NCBI RefSeq assembly: GCF_000382065.1
Contig: NZ_KB907500.1
Location: 372,001-436,000 of the forward strand
DNA from: Stenotrophomonas hibiscicola ATCC 19867
GTDB lineage: Bacteria; Pseudomonadota; Gammaproteobacteria; Xanthomonadales; Xanthomonadaceae
Length of the DNA: 64,000 bases
Reading direction: 5' to 3'
Shown: piece after piece, positions 36,084 to 44,930 of the stretch
Numbering within the stretch: position 1 is the stretch's first letter
Layout of the letters: the number at the start of each line of letters is the position of its first letter
Translations under genes and position numbers: made by a program
The notes under the pieces: model-generated
Databases searched by the model: none
The model's input: the letters and a program-made list of their open reading frames with translations, nothing else
What the model was told of the DNA's origin: nothing

Positions 36084-36635
36084 ATGCCTCTGCGCCCTGC
36101 CCTGCTCGCCTGCCTGCTGCTGGCCGCCTTCCCGGTGATCGCCACTGAACCTGTGCGCGCGGTCGAGCGCCTGGACATCGATCGCTATGCCGGCCAGTGG
36201 CACGAGATTGCGCATCTTCCGGTGTCGTTCCAGAAGCAATGCGTGGGCGATATCACCGCCAACTACGGGCTGCGCCGCGATGGCCGCATCAGCGTCACCA
36301 ATGCCTGCCGCAACGGCGACGGAGAACGCGTGGTTGCTGAAGGCGTGGCGCGCCCGGTTGCCGGCCATCCCGGCCAGTTGCAGGTGCGATTCGTTCCGGA
36401 CTGGCTGAGCTGGGTGCCACTGGTCTGGGCCGACTACTGGGTCCTGGCCCTGGACCCGGACTATCAGTGGGCGTTGGTCGGTGAACCGGACCGAAAGTAC
36501 CTGTGGATCCTCTCGCGCCTGCCGGAAATGGATCGCGCCCAGTTCGAACAGCTGAAAGCCAAGGCCGAGACGATGGGCTACGACCTCGGCCCGCTGCGCC
36601 TGATGGCCCCGATTCGCGATACACCCGCCGACTGA
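36084..36635 (+). CDS. blc: Bacterial lipocalin (Blc-like)
   Basis: 183 residues with a Sec signal peptide (ALLACLLLAAFPVIATEP). The lipocalin signature GxW is in RYAGQWHEIAHLPVSFQKQC (about 36-55), and later strands include VTNACRNGDG and WVLALDPDYQWALVGEPDRKYLWILSR. No lipobox cysteine is present, unlike E. coli Blc, so it is probably periplasmic rather than lipidated. It has a TGGAG ribosome-binding site. Confidence 0.9.
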   Translation: MPLRPALLACLLLAAFPVIATEPVRAVERLDIDRYAGQWHEIAHLPVSFQKQCVGDITANYGLRRDGRISVTNACRNGDGERVVAEGVARPVAGHPGQLQVRFVPDWLSWVPLVWADYWVLALDPDYQWALVGEPDRKYLWILSRLPEMDRAQFEQLKAKAETMGYDLGPLRLMAPIRDTPAD

Positions 36636-36797
36636 ACCCCCCCGCATCCGGCGCACCACGCGCGCGCCATCCGGCGCCGCGCACGCCCGGCCGCCATCTT
36701 CACGCGCTACCCTCTGCGACGGGTCGCCACAGGCGATCCAAACGACCATACGCCGTAGTATGCTTATCCAACGCACCCCTTCAGAGGAACTGCGCCC

Positions 36798-37274
36798 ATG
36801 CTCCACCGTTTCCGTATCGCCTTGATCGTCCTGTGCACCCTCGCCCTTGTTGCCTGCAACAACGGCATCGTCAAGCGTGTTTCGGAACCGGCGGCCAGCC
36901 TCCAGCAGCTGACCGTGCGCGCCGACGGCAACTGGACCGTGGCCCTGCGCCTGCAGAACTACAGCTCCATGCCCATGACCTTCGATGACGTCGCGCTGGC
37001 GCTGACCGTCGGCGACAGCGACGCCGGCACCCTGCAGGCCAAGCCGGGCATCTCCATTGGCGGCACCTCAGCCGATGTCATCAATGTTGACCTTGTGCCC
37101 AGCTCGGCCGCACGCCTGGTGGTGGCCGACGCGCTGGCCAGCAACCGCACCCTGGCTTACGGCCTGAAGGGAACGGTGGCGGCCACGCCGCAGGAAAAGA
37201 AGCAGCGCAGCTTCGATATCAGCAGCCGCAGCACCCTCAACCAGGCGCCCGGCCTGCCGGGCGTGCTGCGCTGA
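36798..37274 (+). CDS. LEA type 2 (WHy domain) lipoprotein
   Basis: 158 residues: lipoprotein signal with lipobox LVAC at about residue 19, then a single LEA14/WHy-type beta-sandwich (about 35-140) with the pattern VALRLQNYSSMPMTFDDVAL. Such domains bind or protect other proteins or membranes under desiccation-like stress in known members; the role here is unknown. The acyl-CoA dehydrogenase gene starts 66 bases downstream on the same strand. Confidence 0.85.
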   Translation: MLHRFRIALIVLCTLALVACNNGIVKRVSEPAASLQQLTVRADGNWTVALRLQNYSSMPMTFDDVALALTVGDSDAGTLQAKPGISIGGTSADVINVDLVPSSAARLVVADALASNRTLAYGLKGTVAATPQEKKQRSFDISSRSTLNQAPGLPGVLR

Positions 37275-37339
37275 TTTCCACCTTCCGTCGCGGCGCCTGG
37301 CGCCACTCTCCCCTGCCCTGATCAAACCGAGACGTACCG

Positions 37340-39130
37340 ATGAGCAGCTACACCGCCCCGCTTTCCGACCTCCGTTTCGCCCTGCACGATGTGCTCAAGG
37401 TCGAACCCCTGTTCGCCCGCCTGGGCTTCACCGACGCCACCGCCGACGTGGTCGATGCCGTGCTGGAGGAAGCCGGCCGCTTCAGCGCCACCGTGCTGGC
37501 CCCGCTCAACAGCGTCGGCGACGAGATCGGCTGCGTGCTCGACCAGGCCACCGGTGAAGTGACCACCCCGCCCGGCTTCAAGCAGGCCTACGACCAGTTC
37601 GTCGATGGCGGCTGGACCGGCCTGACCGCCTCGCCGGAACTGGGTGGGCAGGGCCTGCCGCACACCCTGGGCGTGCCGCTCAACGAAATGATCAACGCCG
37701 CCAACCTGGCGTGGGGCAACTTCCCGCTGCTCTCGCACGGCGCCATCGAAGCGCTGAAGCAGCACGGCGAAGCCTGGCAGCACGAGGCCTTCCTCAAGCC
37801 GCTGATCGAAGGCCGCTGGACCGGCACCATGTGCCTGACCGAACCGCACTGCGGCACCGACCTGGGCCTGCTGAAGACCAAGGCCGAGCCGAATGCCGAT
37901 GGCAGCTACGCGATCACCGGCACCAAGATCTTCATCACCGCCGGCGAGCACGACCTGACCGGCAACATCGTGCACCTGGTGCTGGCCAAGCTGCCCGACG
38001 CCCCTCCGGGTGCCAAGGGCATCTCGCTGTTCGTCACCCCCAAGTTCAAGGTCGACCGCGAAGGTAACGTCGGCGAGCGCAACACACTGCGCTGTGGCTC
38101 GATCGAGCACAAGATGGGCATCAAGGGTTCGGTCACCTGCGTGATGAACTTCGATGGCGCACAGGGCTACCTGGTCGGCCAGCCGCACAAGGGCCTGCAG
38201 GCGATGTTCACCATGATGAACACCGCGCGCCTGGGCGTTGGCCTGCAGGGCATCGGCCTGTCCGAGCGCGCCTACCAGAACGCACTGAAGTACAGCCGTG
38301 AGCGCCTGCAGTCGCGCGCCCTGAGTGGCGCCAGGTTCCCGGACAAGCCGGCCGACCCGATCCTGGTCCACCCGGATGTGCGACGCATGCTGCTGACGGT
38401 GAAGTCGCTGGTCGAAGGCAGCCGCCTGCTGGCGCTGCACGCTGCCACCCTGATCGACATTGCCCACCATGCCGGCGATGCCGCCGAGCGCGAGCGCGCC
38501 GACACCCTGGTGAGCTTCCTCACGCCCATCTCGAAGGCCTGCCAGACCGAATGGGGCATCGAGAACACCTACAACGCCCTGCAGTGCTTCGGTGGCCACG
38601 GCTACATCCGCGAACACGGCATGGAACAGCTGGCCCGCGATGCGCGCATCACCACGCTGTATGAAGGCACCACCGGCATCCAGGCGCTGGACCTGATCGG
38701 CCGCAAGACCGCCTCCAGCCAGGGCGCCGGCCTGAAGCTGATGCTGGCCGAGATCGAAGCCTTCGCCAAGGAACACGAGGGCAACGAAGCGCTGGCCGAG
38801 TTCATTGGCCCGCTGCGCGCCAAGGCCGCCGAATGGGGCAAGCTGACGATGGACGTGCTGCAGCGCGCGGCCGGCAATCCGGACGAACTGGGCGCAGCCA
38901 GCTACGACTACCTGTTCTATTCGGGTTACGTGGTGCTGGCCTACTGGTGGGCCCGCAGCGTGGCCGCCGCCGATGCCAGCGCGCACGGTGCCGCTTTCGC
39001 CCAGGGCAAGCGCGAAACCGCGCGCTTCTACTTCGCCCGCGTGCTGCCGCGCACCCTCAGCCACGCCGCCGCCATCCAGGCCGGCGCCGCCCCGCTGATG
39101 GCAATGGACGACGAGCGCTTCGGCGCCTGA
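37340..39130 (+). CDS. Acyl-CoA dehydrogenase, long (DmdC/AidB-like) type with C-terminal extension
   Basis: 596 residues, larger than the 380-residue core family. Order: N-terminal helical segment, MCLTEPHCGTDLG and KIFITAGEHDLT (FAD and substrate loops), the acyl-CoA dehydrogenase signature around NALQCFGGHGYIREHGMEQL, catalytic-base region LYEGTTGIQALDLIGRK (Glu near residue 440), and a C-terminal alpha-helical extension found in the DmdC/3-methylmercaptopropionyl-CoA dehydrogenase group. The exact acyl substrate is not deducible; fatty-acid beta-oxidation is likely. Confidence 0.92.
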   Translation: MSSYTAPLSDLRFALHDVLKVEPLFARLGFTDATADVVDAVLEEAGRFSATVLAPLNSVGDEIGCVLDQATGEVTTPPGFKQAYDQFVDGGWTGLTASPELGGQGLPHTLGVPLNEMINAANLAWGNFPLLSHGAIEALKQHGEAWQHEAFLKPLIEGRWTGTMCLTEPHCGTDLGLLKTKAEPNADGSYAITGTKIFITAGEHDLTGNIVHLVLAKLPDAPPGAKGISLFVTPKFKVDREGNVGERNTLRCGSIEHKMGIKGSVTCVMNFDGAQGYLVGQPHKGLQAMFTMMNTARLGVGLQGIGLSERAYQNALKYSRERLQSRALSGARFPDKPADPILVHPDVRRMLLTVKSLVEGSRLLALHAATLIDIAHHAGDAAERERADTLVSFLTPISKACQTEWGIENTYNALQCFGGHGYIREHGMEQLARDARITTLYEGTTGIQALDLIGRKTASSQGAGLKLMLAEIEAFAKEHEGNEALAEFIGPLRAKAAEWGKLTMDVLQRAAGNPDELGAASYDYLFYSGYVVLAYWWARSVAAADASAHGAAFAQGKRETARFYFARVLPRTLSHAAAIQAGAAPLMAMDDERFGA

Positions 39131-39155
39131 GCCGGGCTGCCGCCCGGCACCCGCG

Positions 39156-39179
39156 GTAGTGCCGGCCGCTGGCCGGCAA
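39156..39179 (+). repeat. SMAG-type hairpin
   Basis: GTAG then TGCCGGCC, GCT and GGCCGGCA. Confidence 0.75.
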
Positions 39180-39210
39180 CCGCAATAGGAACAGCTGGAT
39201 CCCGGTGGAT

Positions 39211-39394
39211 GGCGGGGCGGTGTGGGCTGGCAGGACACGCCGTAAACCCCGCTCCGCGGTCCGGCCCAGCCGCTGGCGGCTGGGCGTTCGGGCGCTTGCG
39301 AAGCAGTGCTTCGCAAGCAAAGCGCCCTCACCCCTGGGGGCTCGATGGCGCCATCCATGGCGCCAACGGTCCTGCCAACCCACACCGCCCCGCC
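39211..39394. repeat. Palindromic intergenic element, family A copy 2
   Basis: Outer arms GGCGGGGCGGTGTGGG and CCCACACCGCCCCGCC, and the same inner core as at 20758 (GGACACGCCGTAAACCCC and the GGCGCC-ATGGAT-GGCGCC hairpin). About 80 extra bases, themselves two hairpins, sit between the two halves of the core. Confidence 0.75.
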
Positions 39395-39570
39395 TCTGAC
39401 AGTTCCCCGCGATCTGCGTAAATCCACGCCGCGCGTGGATGAAGGCCACCGAAATCCCTCGGGGAAAAGCCCCCCTTTGTTAAGGGGGCGCGCCGATGGC
39501 GCAGGGGATAGGAGGAATGCGTGGGCATCCCAACCCGCCATCGGCGGGCTGGGATGCGGAATGCGCGGAC

Positions 39571-39629
39571 CTGAATCTTGCGATTTGGGTTTCGCCCACA
39601 GGGCGATACCCAAATCGCAATGATTCAGG
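39571..39629. repeat. Long imperfect inverted repeat upstream of the HNH gene
   Basis: The left arm CCTGAATCTTGCGATTTGGG and a right arm reading CCCAAATCGCAATGATTCAGG (with a one-base bulge) are joined by TCGCCC-ACA-GGGCGA. It ends 17 bases before the HNH start codon, so it covers its promoter and could regulate it. Confidence 0.6.
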
Positions 39630-39646
39630 TATAAGCTGTTCTCCCG

Positions 39647-40312
39647 ATGGAGACAGACACTACACGCTTGGGTCTGATCGAAGCCGGAGCTCCCCTTTCT
39701 GCTCCGGGCGCCGAAGCATCGCCCAACGCCACGACGCTGCATCGCCCCGGTTCGGTCCGGCTGCTCTCGCTTGATGCCCACGGACGCGTACTGGACTGGA
39801 TCACCTGGCAGGACGCAGCCTGCCTCTACGCCCGCGAAGCGGTTGCCTGGACGCTGGGCGATCCCTGCCTGCACATCCACGGCGGTACCAACCGCTTCAG
39901 CGGCCTGCAGAGCGGCATGGACCTGCACCCGATCATTGCCGCCCGCGGCCACGCCCGCTCCCGCGCGATCGATCCGACACCGAACCTGACCAACCCGGCC
40001 CTGTTCGCCCGCGACGCCCATCTGTGCATGTACTGCGGCCAGCAGTTCAACCGCCCCACGCTCACCCGCGACCACGTCGTGCCGCTGTCCAAGGGCGGCC
40101 TGGATTGCTGGGAAAACGTGGTTACCGCCTGCTTCCACTGCAATTCGCGCAAGAGCGACCGCACCCCGCAGCAGGCCGGCATGCCCCTGCTGGCAGTCCC
40201 CTACCGGCCCAGCTGGATCGAGCACCTGATCCTGTCCAACCGCAACATCCTGGCCGACCAGATGGCCTTCCTGAAGGCGCAATTGCCCAAGCGGTCGAAA
40301 CTGAGCACCTGA
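39647..40312 (+). CDS. HNH endonuclease
   Basis: 221 residues. The C-terminal half is a zinc-ribbon HNH nuclease: MYCGQQF (CxxC), TLTRDHVVPLSKGGLDCWENVVTAC with the DH and N residues, and FHCNSRKSDRT (second CxxC). The N-terminal 100 residues (SVRLLSLDAHGRVLDWITWQDAACLY) match the conserved front part of the chromosomal HNH family common in proteobacteria. It is not flanked by phage or intron sequence, so it is probably a resident nuclease. Confidence 0.9.
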   Translation: METDTTRLGLIEAGAPLSAPGAEASPNATTLHRPGSVRLLSLDAHGRVLDWITWQDAACLYAREAVAWTLGDPCLHIHGGTNRFSGLQSGMDLHPIIAARGHARSRAIDPTPNLTNPALFARDAHLCMYCGQQFNRPTLTRDHVVPLSKGGLDCWENVVTACFHCNSRKSDRTPQQAGMPLLAVPYRPSWIEHLILSNRNILADQMAFLKAQLPKRSKLST

Positions 40313-40416
40313 ACGCCTGAAAAAATGCAACCCTCACCGTCCTGTCACGGGCGGCGGCGTTTGCTTGCCCCACCCCCGTTTGAGGGCGAAAATGGGCGTT
40401 CAGAAAAAGTGCGAAC

Positions 40417-42327
40417 ATGATGATCGACTCTGCCCGCTATCCCCGCCTCGCGCGCATCCAGACTCCGGATGACCTTCGCACGTTCGACGAATCCGAATTG
40501 AGGGCGGTCGCCGACGAACTGCGCGCCTACCTCATCGAATCGGTGGGCAAGAGCGGCGGCCACTTCGCCGCCGGCCTGGGCGTGATCGAACTCACCGTGG
40601 CCCTGCACTACCTCTACCAGACTCCGGTCGATCAGCTGGTCTGGGACGTGGGTCACCAGACCTACCCGCACAAGATCCTGACTGGCCGCCGCGACGAGAT
40701 CCATACCGTCAAGCAGAAGGACGGCGTCGCGCCGTTCCCGAAGCGCGAGGAAAGCGAGTACGACACCTTCGGCGTCGGCCACTCCTCGACCTCGATCTCG
40801 GCGGCACTGGGCATGGCCATCGCCCGCCAGTCCGAAGGCGACGACCGCAAGATCGTGGCCGTGATCGGTGACGGCGCGATGACCGCCGGCATGGCGTTCG
40901 AAGCGCTGATGCATGCCGGCGGCATGGAGCCGGAACCGAACCTGCTGGTGATCCTCAACGACAACAACATGTCGATCTCCGAGGCGGTCGGCGGCCTGAC
41001 CAAGATGCTCGGCCGTGCTACCGGCAGCCGCACGCTCAATGCGCTGCGCGAAGGCGGCAAGAAGATCCTCGGTGACAAGAAGAACAACCCGGCGCGCTTC
41101 GTGAAGCGCTGGGAAGAACACTGGAAGGGCATGTTCGTGCCGTCCACGATGTTCGAGGAAATGGGTTTCCACTACACCGGCCCGATCGACGGCCACGACA
41201 TGCCCGCCCTGCTGTCCACGCTGAAGACGCTGCGCGCCTCCAAGGGCCCGAAGCTGCTGCACGTGATGACGACAAAGGGCAAGGGCTACGAGCCGGCTGA
41301 AGGCGATCAGATCGGCTACCACGCGGTGGGTCCGTTCGATCCGGACAAGGGCCTGGTGACCAAGGCCGGTGCCAAGAAGCCGACCTACACCGATGTGTTC
41401 AGCGACTGGCTGTGCGATGCCGCCGCCGCCGAACCGCGCCTGTACGGCATCACCCCCGCGATGCGCGAAGGCTCCGGCCTGGTGCGTTTCAGCAAGGAAT
41501 ACCCGCAGCGCTACTTCGACGTGGCCATTGCCGAACAGCACGCGGTCACCCTCGCCGCCGGCATGGCGACCCAAGGGGGCAAGCCGGTGGTGGCGATCTA
41601 CTCGACCTTCCTGCAGCGCGCGTACGACCAGTTGGTGCATGACGTGGCCATCCAGGACCTGGATGTGCTGTTCGCGATCGACCGCGCCGGCGTGGTCGGC
41701 CCGGACGGCGCGACCCATGCCGGCAACCTCGACCTGAGCTTCCTGCGTTGCGTGCCGAACATGGTGGTGATGGCCCCCTCCAACGAAGCAGAATGCCGGC
41801 AGATGCTCAGCACCGGCCTGCAGCACCCCGGCCCGGCAGCCGTGCGTTATCCGCGTGGCACCGGCACCGGCGTGGCTGCCGGCACCGACCTGTCCACCCT
41901 GCCGATCGGCAAGGGCGAGCTGCGCCTGCAGGGCAGCCGCATCGCCCTGCTGGCCTTCGGCAGCACGGTGGCCGCCGCCGAGCAGGTCGGCCGCGAACTG
42001 GGCCTGAGCGTGGTCAACATGCGTTTCATCAAGCCGCTGGACCGCGAGCTGTTGCTGGCTGTGGCCGCCCAGCACGAGGGCCTGGTGACGATCGAAGACA
42101 ACGTGGTGGCCGGTGGCGCCGGCTCCGGCGTCGGTGAGCTGCTCAACGCCGAAGGCGTGCTGCGCCCGATCCTGCACCTGGGCCTGCCCGACAGCTACCA
42201 GCACCACGCCAGCCGTGAAGACCTGCTGGCCGAAGCCGGTATCGATGCCGCGGGCATCCGCGCGGCGGTACTCAAGCGCTGGCCGCAGCTGGCCGCCGGC
42301 ACACCGCCGCTCAGCGCGGCCGGCTGA
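40417..42327 (+). CDS. dxs: 1-deoxy-D-xylulose-5-phosphate synthase
   Basis: 636 residues. First enzyme of the MEP isoprenoid pathway, condensing pyruvate with glyceraldehyde 3-phosphate. Thiamine-diphosphate motif [18 protein letters not shown] ... NDNNMSIS (about 150-190), [17 protein letters not shown], catalytic [12 protein letters not shown] (about 375) and [15 protein letters not shown] are all intact. It starts with two consecutive ATG codons; the first was used. Confidence 0.97.
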   Translation: MMIDSARYPRLARIQTPDDLRTFDESELRAVADELRAYLIESVGKSGGHFAAGLGVIELTVALHYLYQTPVDQLVWDVGHQTYPHKILTGRRDEIHTVKQKDGVAPFPKREESEYDTFGVGHSSTSISAALGMAIARQSEGDDRKIVAVIGDGAMTAGMAFEALMHAGGMEPEPNLLVILNDNNMSISEAVGGLTKMLGRATGSRTLNALREGGKKILGDKKNNPARFVKRWEEHWKGMFVPSTMFEEMGFHYTGPIDGHDMPALLSTLKTLRASKGPKLLHVMTTKGKGYEPAEGDQIGYHAVGPFDPDKGLVTKAGAKKPTYTDVFSDWLCDAAAAEPRLYGITPAMREGSGLVRFSKEYPQRYFDVAIAEQHAVTLAAGMATQGGKPVVAIYSTFLQRAYDQLVHDVAIQDLDVLFAIDRAGVVGPDGATHAGNLDLSFLRCVPNMVVMAPSNEAECRQMLSTGLQHPGPAAVRYPRGTGTGVAAGTDLSTLPIGKGELRLQGSRIALLAFGSTVAAAEQVGRELGLSVVNMRFIKPLDRELLLAVAAQHEGLVTIEDNVVAGGAGSGVGELLNAEGVLRPILHLGLPDSYQHHASREDLLAEAGIDAAGIRAAVLKRWPQLAAGTPPLSAAG

Positions 42328-42347
42328 GGCCGATTGCCAATTCGTGG

Positions 42348-42429
42348 ATCCACGCATGGCGTGGATCTACTGCGGAACAGAGGCGCAGACCCACGCCAGA
42401 TGCAAAGTAGATCGACGCCATGCGTGGAT
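42348..42429. repeat. Inverted pair of SMAG-type hairpins
   Basis: GTAGATCCACGCCATGCGTGGAT on the minus strand at 42348-42370 and GTAGATCGACGCCATGCGTGGAT on the plus strand at 42407-42429 face each other. Confidence 0.75.
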
Positions 42430-42470
42430 AGCGGGGTCCCAGAACCGGATCTGGCCGGAAGCCCCAACCC

Positions 42471-42674
42471 TCAGCCGTAGCTGACCGCTTCCACGAAGGC
42501 GCCGCTGGCTTCCACCCGCACCGCAGCGCGCTGCCCGGTGTCGACGAAGTGGAGACGTGCAAGGGTCTCGGCGAAATCATAGGCTCTGGCACCGTCGCGG
42601 AACTCGATCGGTTCGGGCCGGTCCGGGTGCAGCACGCGCCATTGGCGTTGCTCGCATTGCAGGCGGATCAACAT
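42471..42674 (-). CDS. Small protein, paralogue of the 43546 gene (DUF2188-like)
   Basis: 67 residues with a good ribosome-binding site (AAGGAG, 8 bases before the ATG of MLIRLQCEQRQWRV). The pattern MhI-x2-QC-x3-W-x-V-x2-P ... GA-x-A-x-D ... TGQ-x3-VRVEA-x-G is shared with the product of the gene at 43546-43752, so the two are paralogues. They look like single small alpha/beta domains of the kind that includes DUF2188. Function unknown. Longer upstream extension lacks a ribosome-binding site. Confidence 0.7.
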   Translation of the reverse strand: MLIRLQCEQRQWRVLHPDRPEPIEFRDGARAYDFAETLARLHFVDTGQRAAVRVEASGAFVEAVSYG

Positions 42675-42842
42675 GCAGCTCACTCCTTGAGGCAGCGTAT
42701 CGACGGTGGCGGGATGGGCGTGCCGGTTACGGCAGACTTCATCGCGACGGATCAGGGGCACGCAGGGGTGCCCTGATTCGCAGAAGATACGACGTTCAAA
42801 ATGTGAGCTGTATCAGATTATTCTGATTTTCGAGGGGCGCGC

Positions 42843-43412
42843 TCAATTCACCTGGAACTGCGCCCGGCAGCCGTCGCTGACCCAGATGCCACGGCGGTCC
42901 CAGCCCCAGGTCTGGCCTTCGATGCAGGCACTGCGTGAATCCTGGCGGACCAGGCGCACGCCACGGCGGATGCGGGCATCGCAGTATTCCTGGCGGTGAC
43001 CGTTGGAATGGCAGGTGATCACATCGCCCCCGCCCCCGCCCCAGCCATTGCCACCATTGCCCCAGCCGTTGCCATGGCCACCACCCCAGCCACCGCCGCG
43101 GCGGTAGTCGCCGACGAACTCGGCACGGCAGCCCTGGGTGACCCAGACGCCGTAGCGCGATTGCCCCCAGGTCTCGCCTTCCACGCACGGCGAGCCGGAC
43201 AACTGACGGATCATCCGGGCACGGCCTTCCAGGCGGCATTCATTGCTGCGGTTCTTGATCGATTCGCAGCGTACGATGCCGCCGCCGTCGCGACCGCCAT
43301 AGCGATCGTCGTCATAACCGTAGCCATAGCTCTGCGCCTGCGCGCCGCCTGCGGCGGCCAACATCGGCAGCAGCGTGCAGGCCAGGGTGCGCCAGGTGAG
43401 TGCCTTGCCCAT
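42843..43412 (-). CDS. DUF3011 secreted protein, copy 1
   Basis: 189 residues with a signal peptide (TLACTLLPMLAAAGGAQA). There are two DUF3011 repeats, each with conserved cysteines and the ending WG-x-WV-x2-GCRAEF/QF: the first at about 45-105 (IVRCESIKNRSNECRLEG ... GVWVTQGCRAEF), the second at about 130-187. A glycine-tryptophan-rich linker (GGGWGGGHGNGWGNGG) joins them. Exported, disulphide-bonded, function unknown. A paralogue lies at 49247. It is flanked on each side by members of the small DUF2188-like pair. Confidence 0.88.
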   Translation of the reverse strand: MGKALTWRTLACTLLPMLAAAGGAQAQSYGYGYDDDRYGGRDGGGIVRCESIKNRSNECRLEGRARMIRQLSGSPCVEGETWGQSRYGVWVTQGCRAEFVGDYRRGGGWGGGHGNGWGNGGNGWGGGGGDVITCHSNGHRQEYCDARIRRGVRLVRQDSRSACIEGQTWGWDRRGIWVSDGCRAQFQVN

Positions 43413-43545
43413 CGGAATCTCCACATGAATACGATGGCGCAAGCATCCGGGATTCGCGGCGCGGCGGACAGGGGGCGCCCCCAAGGCGGTTCTTTCCCCA
43501 TTCAAACAGCTCAACCGTGGCTGACTGCACCTCGGCCGGGTGGTG

Positions 43546-43752
43546 TCAACGTCCGAAGTGGAGTGCGTCCACGGAATTGCCAAGCGCCTCGACCCGTACC
43601 GTGCTGCACTGGCCGGTGCGGCGGTGGTGCTCCTGGGCCCGCGCTGCGGCGTCATCGAAGGCCTCGGCACCCCGTGCATAACGGGTTGCGTCATGCGCCT
43701 GCGGGTCCAGTACGGACCAGTGCCGGGCATTGCATTGAACGGTAATAACCAT
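43546..43752 (-). CDS. Small protein, paralogue of the 42471 gene (DUF2188-like)
   Basis: 68 residues (starts MVITVQCNARHWSVLDPQ). A strong ribosome-binding site AGGAG lies 7 bases before the ATG. It shares the QC..R.W.VL.P and TGQ...VRVEA.G pattern with the other copy; the middle is richer in Ala, Asp and His. Function unknown. Confidence 0.7.
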   Translation of the reverse strand: MVITVQCNARHWSVLDPQAHDATRYARGAEAFDDAAARAQEHHRRTGQCSTVRVEALGNSVDALHFGR

Positions 43753-43925
43753 TGGAGACTCCTGCGGAATGGGTCAAGCCGGCGACGGAAGGCCCTGAGC
43801 ACCGGTACCCCATCAGGCTAGCGATCGCCTCCGGGATGGCCCATCAGATTTGTACGAAAATGCCGCGCCGCGCTGTCAGGGCGCCCCGCCATCACATCCC
43901 TGAGGCCGTTTAGTGAGTCCCCTTT

Positions 43926-43962
43926 CGTGACCCTTGTCACGGAGTTGGCGGAGCTTCACACT
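43926..43962 (+). promoter_or_regulatory. CRP/Clp-like site overlapping a promoter
   Basis: CGTGAC-CCTT-GTCACG (43926-43941) is a perfect 16-base palindrome with the GTGA-N6-TCAC spacing of CRP/Clp sites. It covers the -35 TTGTCA (43934-43939), which is followed after 17 bases by CACACT (43957-43962). The first ATG downstream is that of the 34-residue gene. Confidence 0.5.
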
Positions 43963-43989
43963 ACCGTCACCAACAGGGGCCCCTTCCAC

Positions 43990-44094
43990 ATGCGCACCTT
44001 CTTCTCGCAGCAGCGTTGGACGCTGCTGAAGTTCTACTTCGTGGCCAGCTACCTCGTGCTGATCGAGGAACTGATCCGCGCCGCCCTGCACTGA
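43990..44094 (+). CDS. Putative 34-residue membrane microprotein
   Basis: The reading frame is short (M-RTFFSQQRWTLLKFYFVAS then YLVLIEELIRAALH). One amphipathic-to-hydrophobic helix (about 12-27) suggests membrane association. Support: a promoter with a CRP-like site lies just upstream, AGGGG is about 10 bases before the ATG, and the lipoprotein gene at 44154 follows on the same strand. No homologue is known to me, so it remains tentative. Confidence 0.5.
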   Translation: MRTFFSQQRWTLLKFYFVASYLVLIEELIRAALH

Positions 44095-44153
44095 GCGCTT
44101 GCTGCAGGGCTATTTGCGGCAGACACTGTCGCTTTAGGCACGGAGCCCGCCCG

Positions 44154-44438
44154 ATGAAAGCGCTTCTTCTGATTCCAGCCCTGCTGGTGCTGTCCGCCTG
44201 TGCCAACCAGCATCAGGCCGCTGCGCGTGCCGATACGGCGGCCACTTCGCCTGCCACGCCGAAGATCGGTGGCGACCGCGATGCCCACGGTTGCATCGGT
44301 TCGGCCGGCTACCAGTGGTGCGAGCACAGCCAGCGTTGCGAACGTCCGTGGGAACTGGCGCAGGCACAGGGTCTGGCCAACACCGCCGAAGCCATCGATG
44401 CCTACTGCGCGAAGCCGGCCAGCCCGGCGCGCAAGTGA
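44154..44438 (+). CDS. Small lipoprotein with a GCIGSAGYQWC motif
   Basis: 94 residues; lipobox LSAC at about residue 15 (MKALLLIPALLVLSACANQH), an Ala/Thr-rich spacer, then GCIGSAGYQWCEHSQRCERP, a Cys-rich motif with three cysteines that recurs in small secreted proteins of gammaproteobacteria. Likely envelope protein, function unknown. DUF1653 gene follows after 12 bases. Confidence 0.75.
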   Translation: MKALLLIPALLVLSACANQHQAAARADTAATSPATPKIGGDRDAHGCIGSAGYQWCEHSQRCERPWELAQAQGLANTAEAIDAYCAKPASPARK

Positions 44439-44450
44439 GTCGCGCCGCCC

Positions 44451-44684
44451 ATGGCTGAGCTGAGTCCGCTACCCACCCTGGCCCCGGGCCGCTACCGCCA
44501 CTTCAAGGGCGGCGAGTACGAAGTGCTCGACATCGTCCGCAGCAGTGAGACCCTGCAGCCGATGGTGCTGTACCGCGCGCTGTATGGCGAAGGTGGCCTG
44601 TGGGTACGCCCGTACGCCATGTTCGTCGAGCAGGTGCCGGGCGAGCACGGACCGCAACCGCGTTTCGCCCGCATCGACGCATGA
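44451..44684 (+). CDS. DUF1653 domain protein
   Basis: 77 residues matching DUF1653 over nearly its whole length: PGRYRHFKGGEYEVLDIVRSSETLQPMVLYRALYG followed by LWVRPYAMFVEQV. A cytosolic single-domain protein of unknown role. Confidence 0.88.
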   Translation: MAELSPLPTLAPGRYRHFKGGEYEVLDIVRSSETLQPMVLYRALYGEGGLWVRPYAMFVEQVPGEHGPQPRFARIDA

Positions 44685-44930
44685 TGGCTCCGCTGCCGGC
44701 CTTGACCGGCAGCGCGCGGCAACGCGGTGGGCCTGCGCTACAGTCGTACCGTCCAGTCGGTTTCTTCCCGCCACGCCGGTATCCGCTCCTGTTCGCGCTG
44801 CAAGGCAGCCGACCGCGTGCGCCAATCACTGCTGCGGGCCACCATCGAAGTAGCCTGCCGTAATGGCTTGGCTGCTGGTGGATGAAGCCACCGGCGCGCT
44901 GATCGGCGATTTCGAAGCGCGGGCAACCCG
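44685..44930. other. Non-coding or decayed stretch
   Basis: No frame on either strand has a convincing start with a ribosome-binding site. A short frame from 44863 (MAWLLVDEATGALIGDFEAR) looks protein-like for about 22 codons and then degenerates, which hints at a frameshifted gene continuing in the frame annotated next. Confidence 0.4.

Larger units (their letters stand above)
39131..39646. other. Repeat-rich intergenic region
   Basis: No convincing gene in 516 bases. It contains a SMAG hairpin (39156-39179), the second family A palindromic element with an enlarged loop (39211-39394), a degenerate SMAG with GTAA (39418-39440), two shorter palindromes, and at 39571-39629 a long inverted repeat with arms CCTGAATC-TTGCGATTTGGGT and its partner just before the HNH gene. 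Confidence 0.65.

Noticed and set aside
37322..40330. A 1002-codon open frame on the minus strand
   Set aside because: It is antisense to the acyl-CoA dehydrogenase, the repeat region and the HNH gene, with Gly/Ala/Gln-rich composition typical of the shadow frame in GC-rich DNA.
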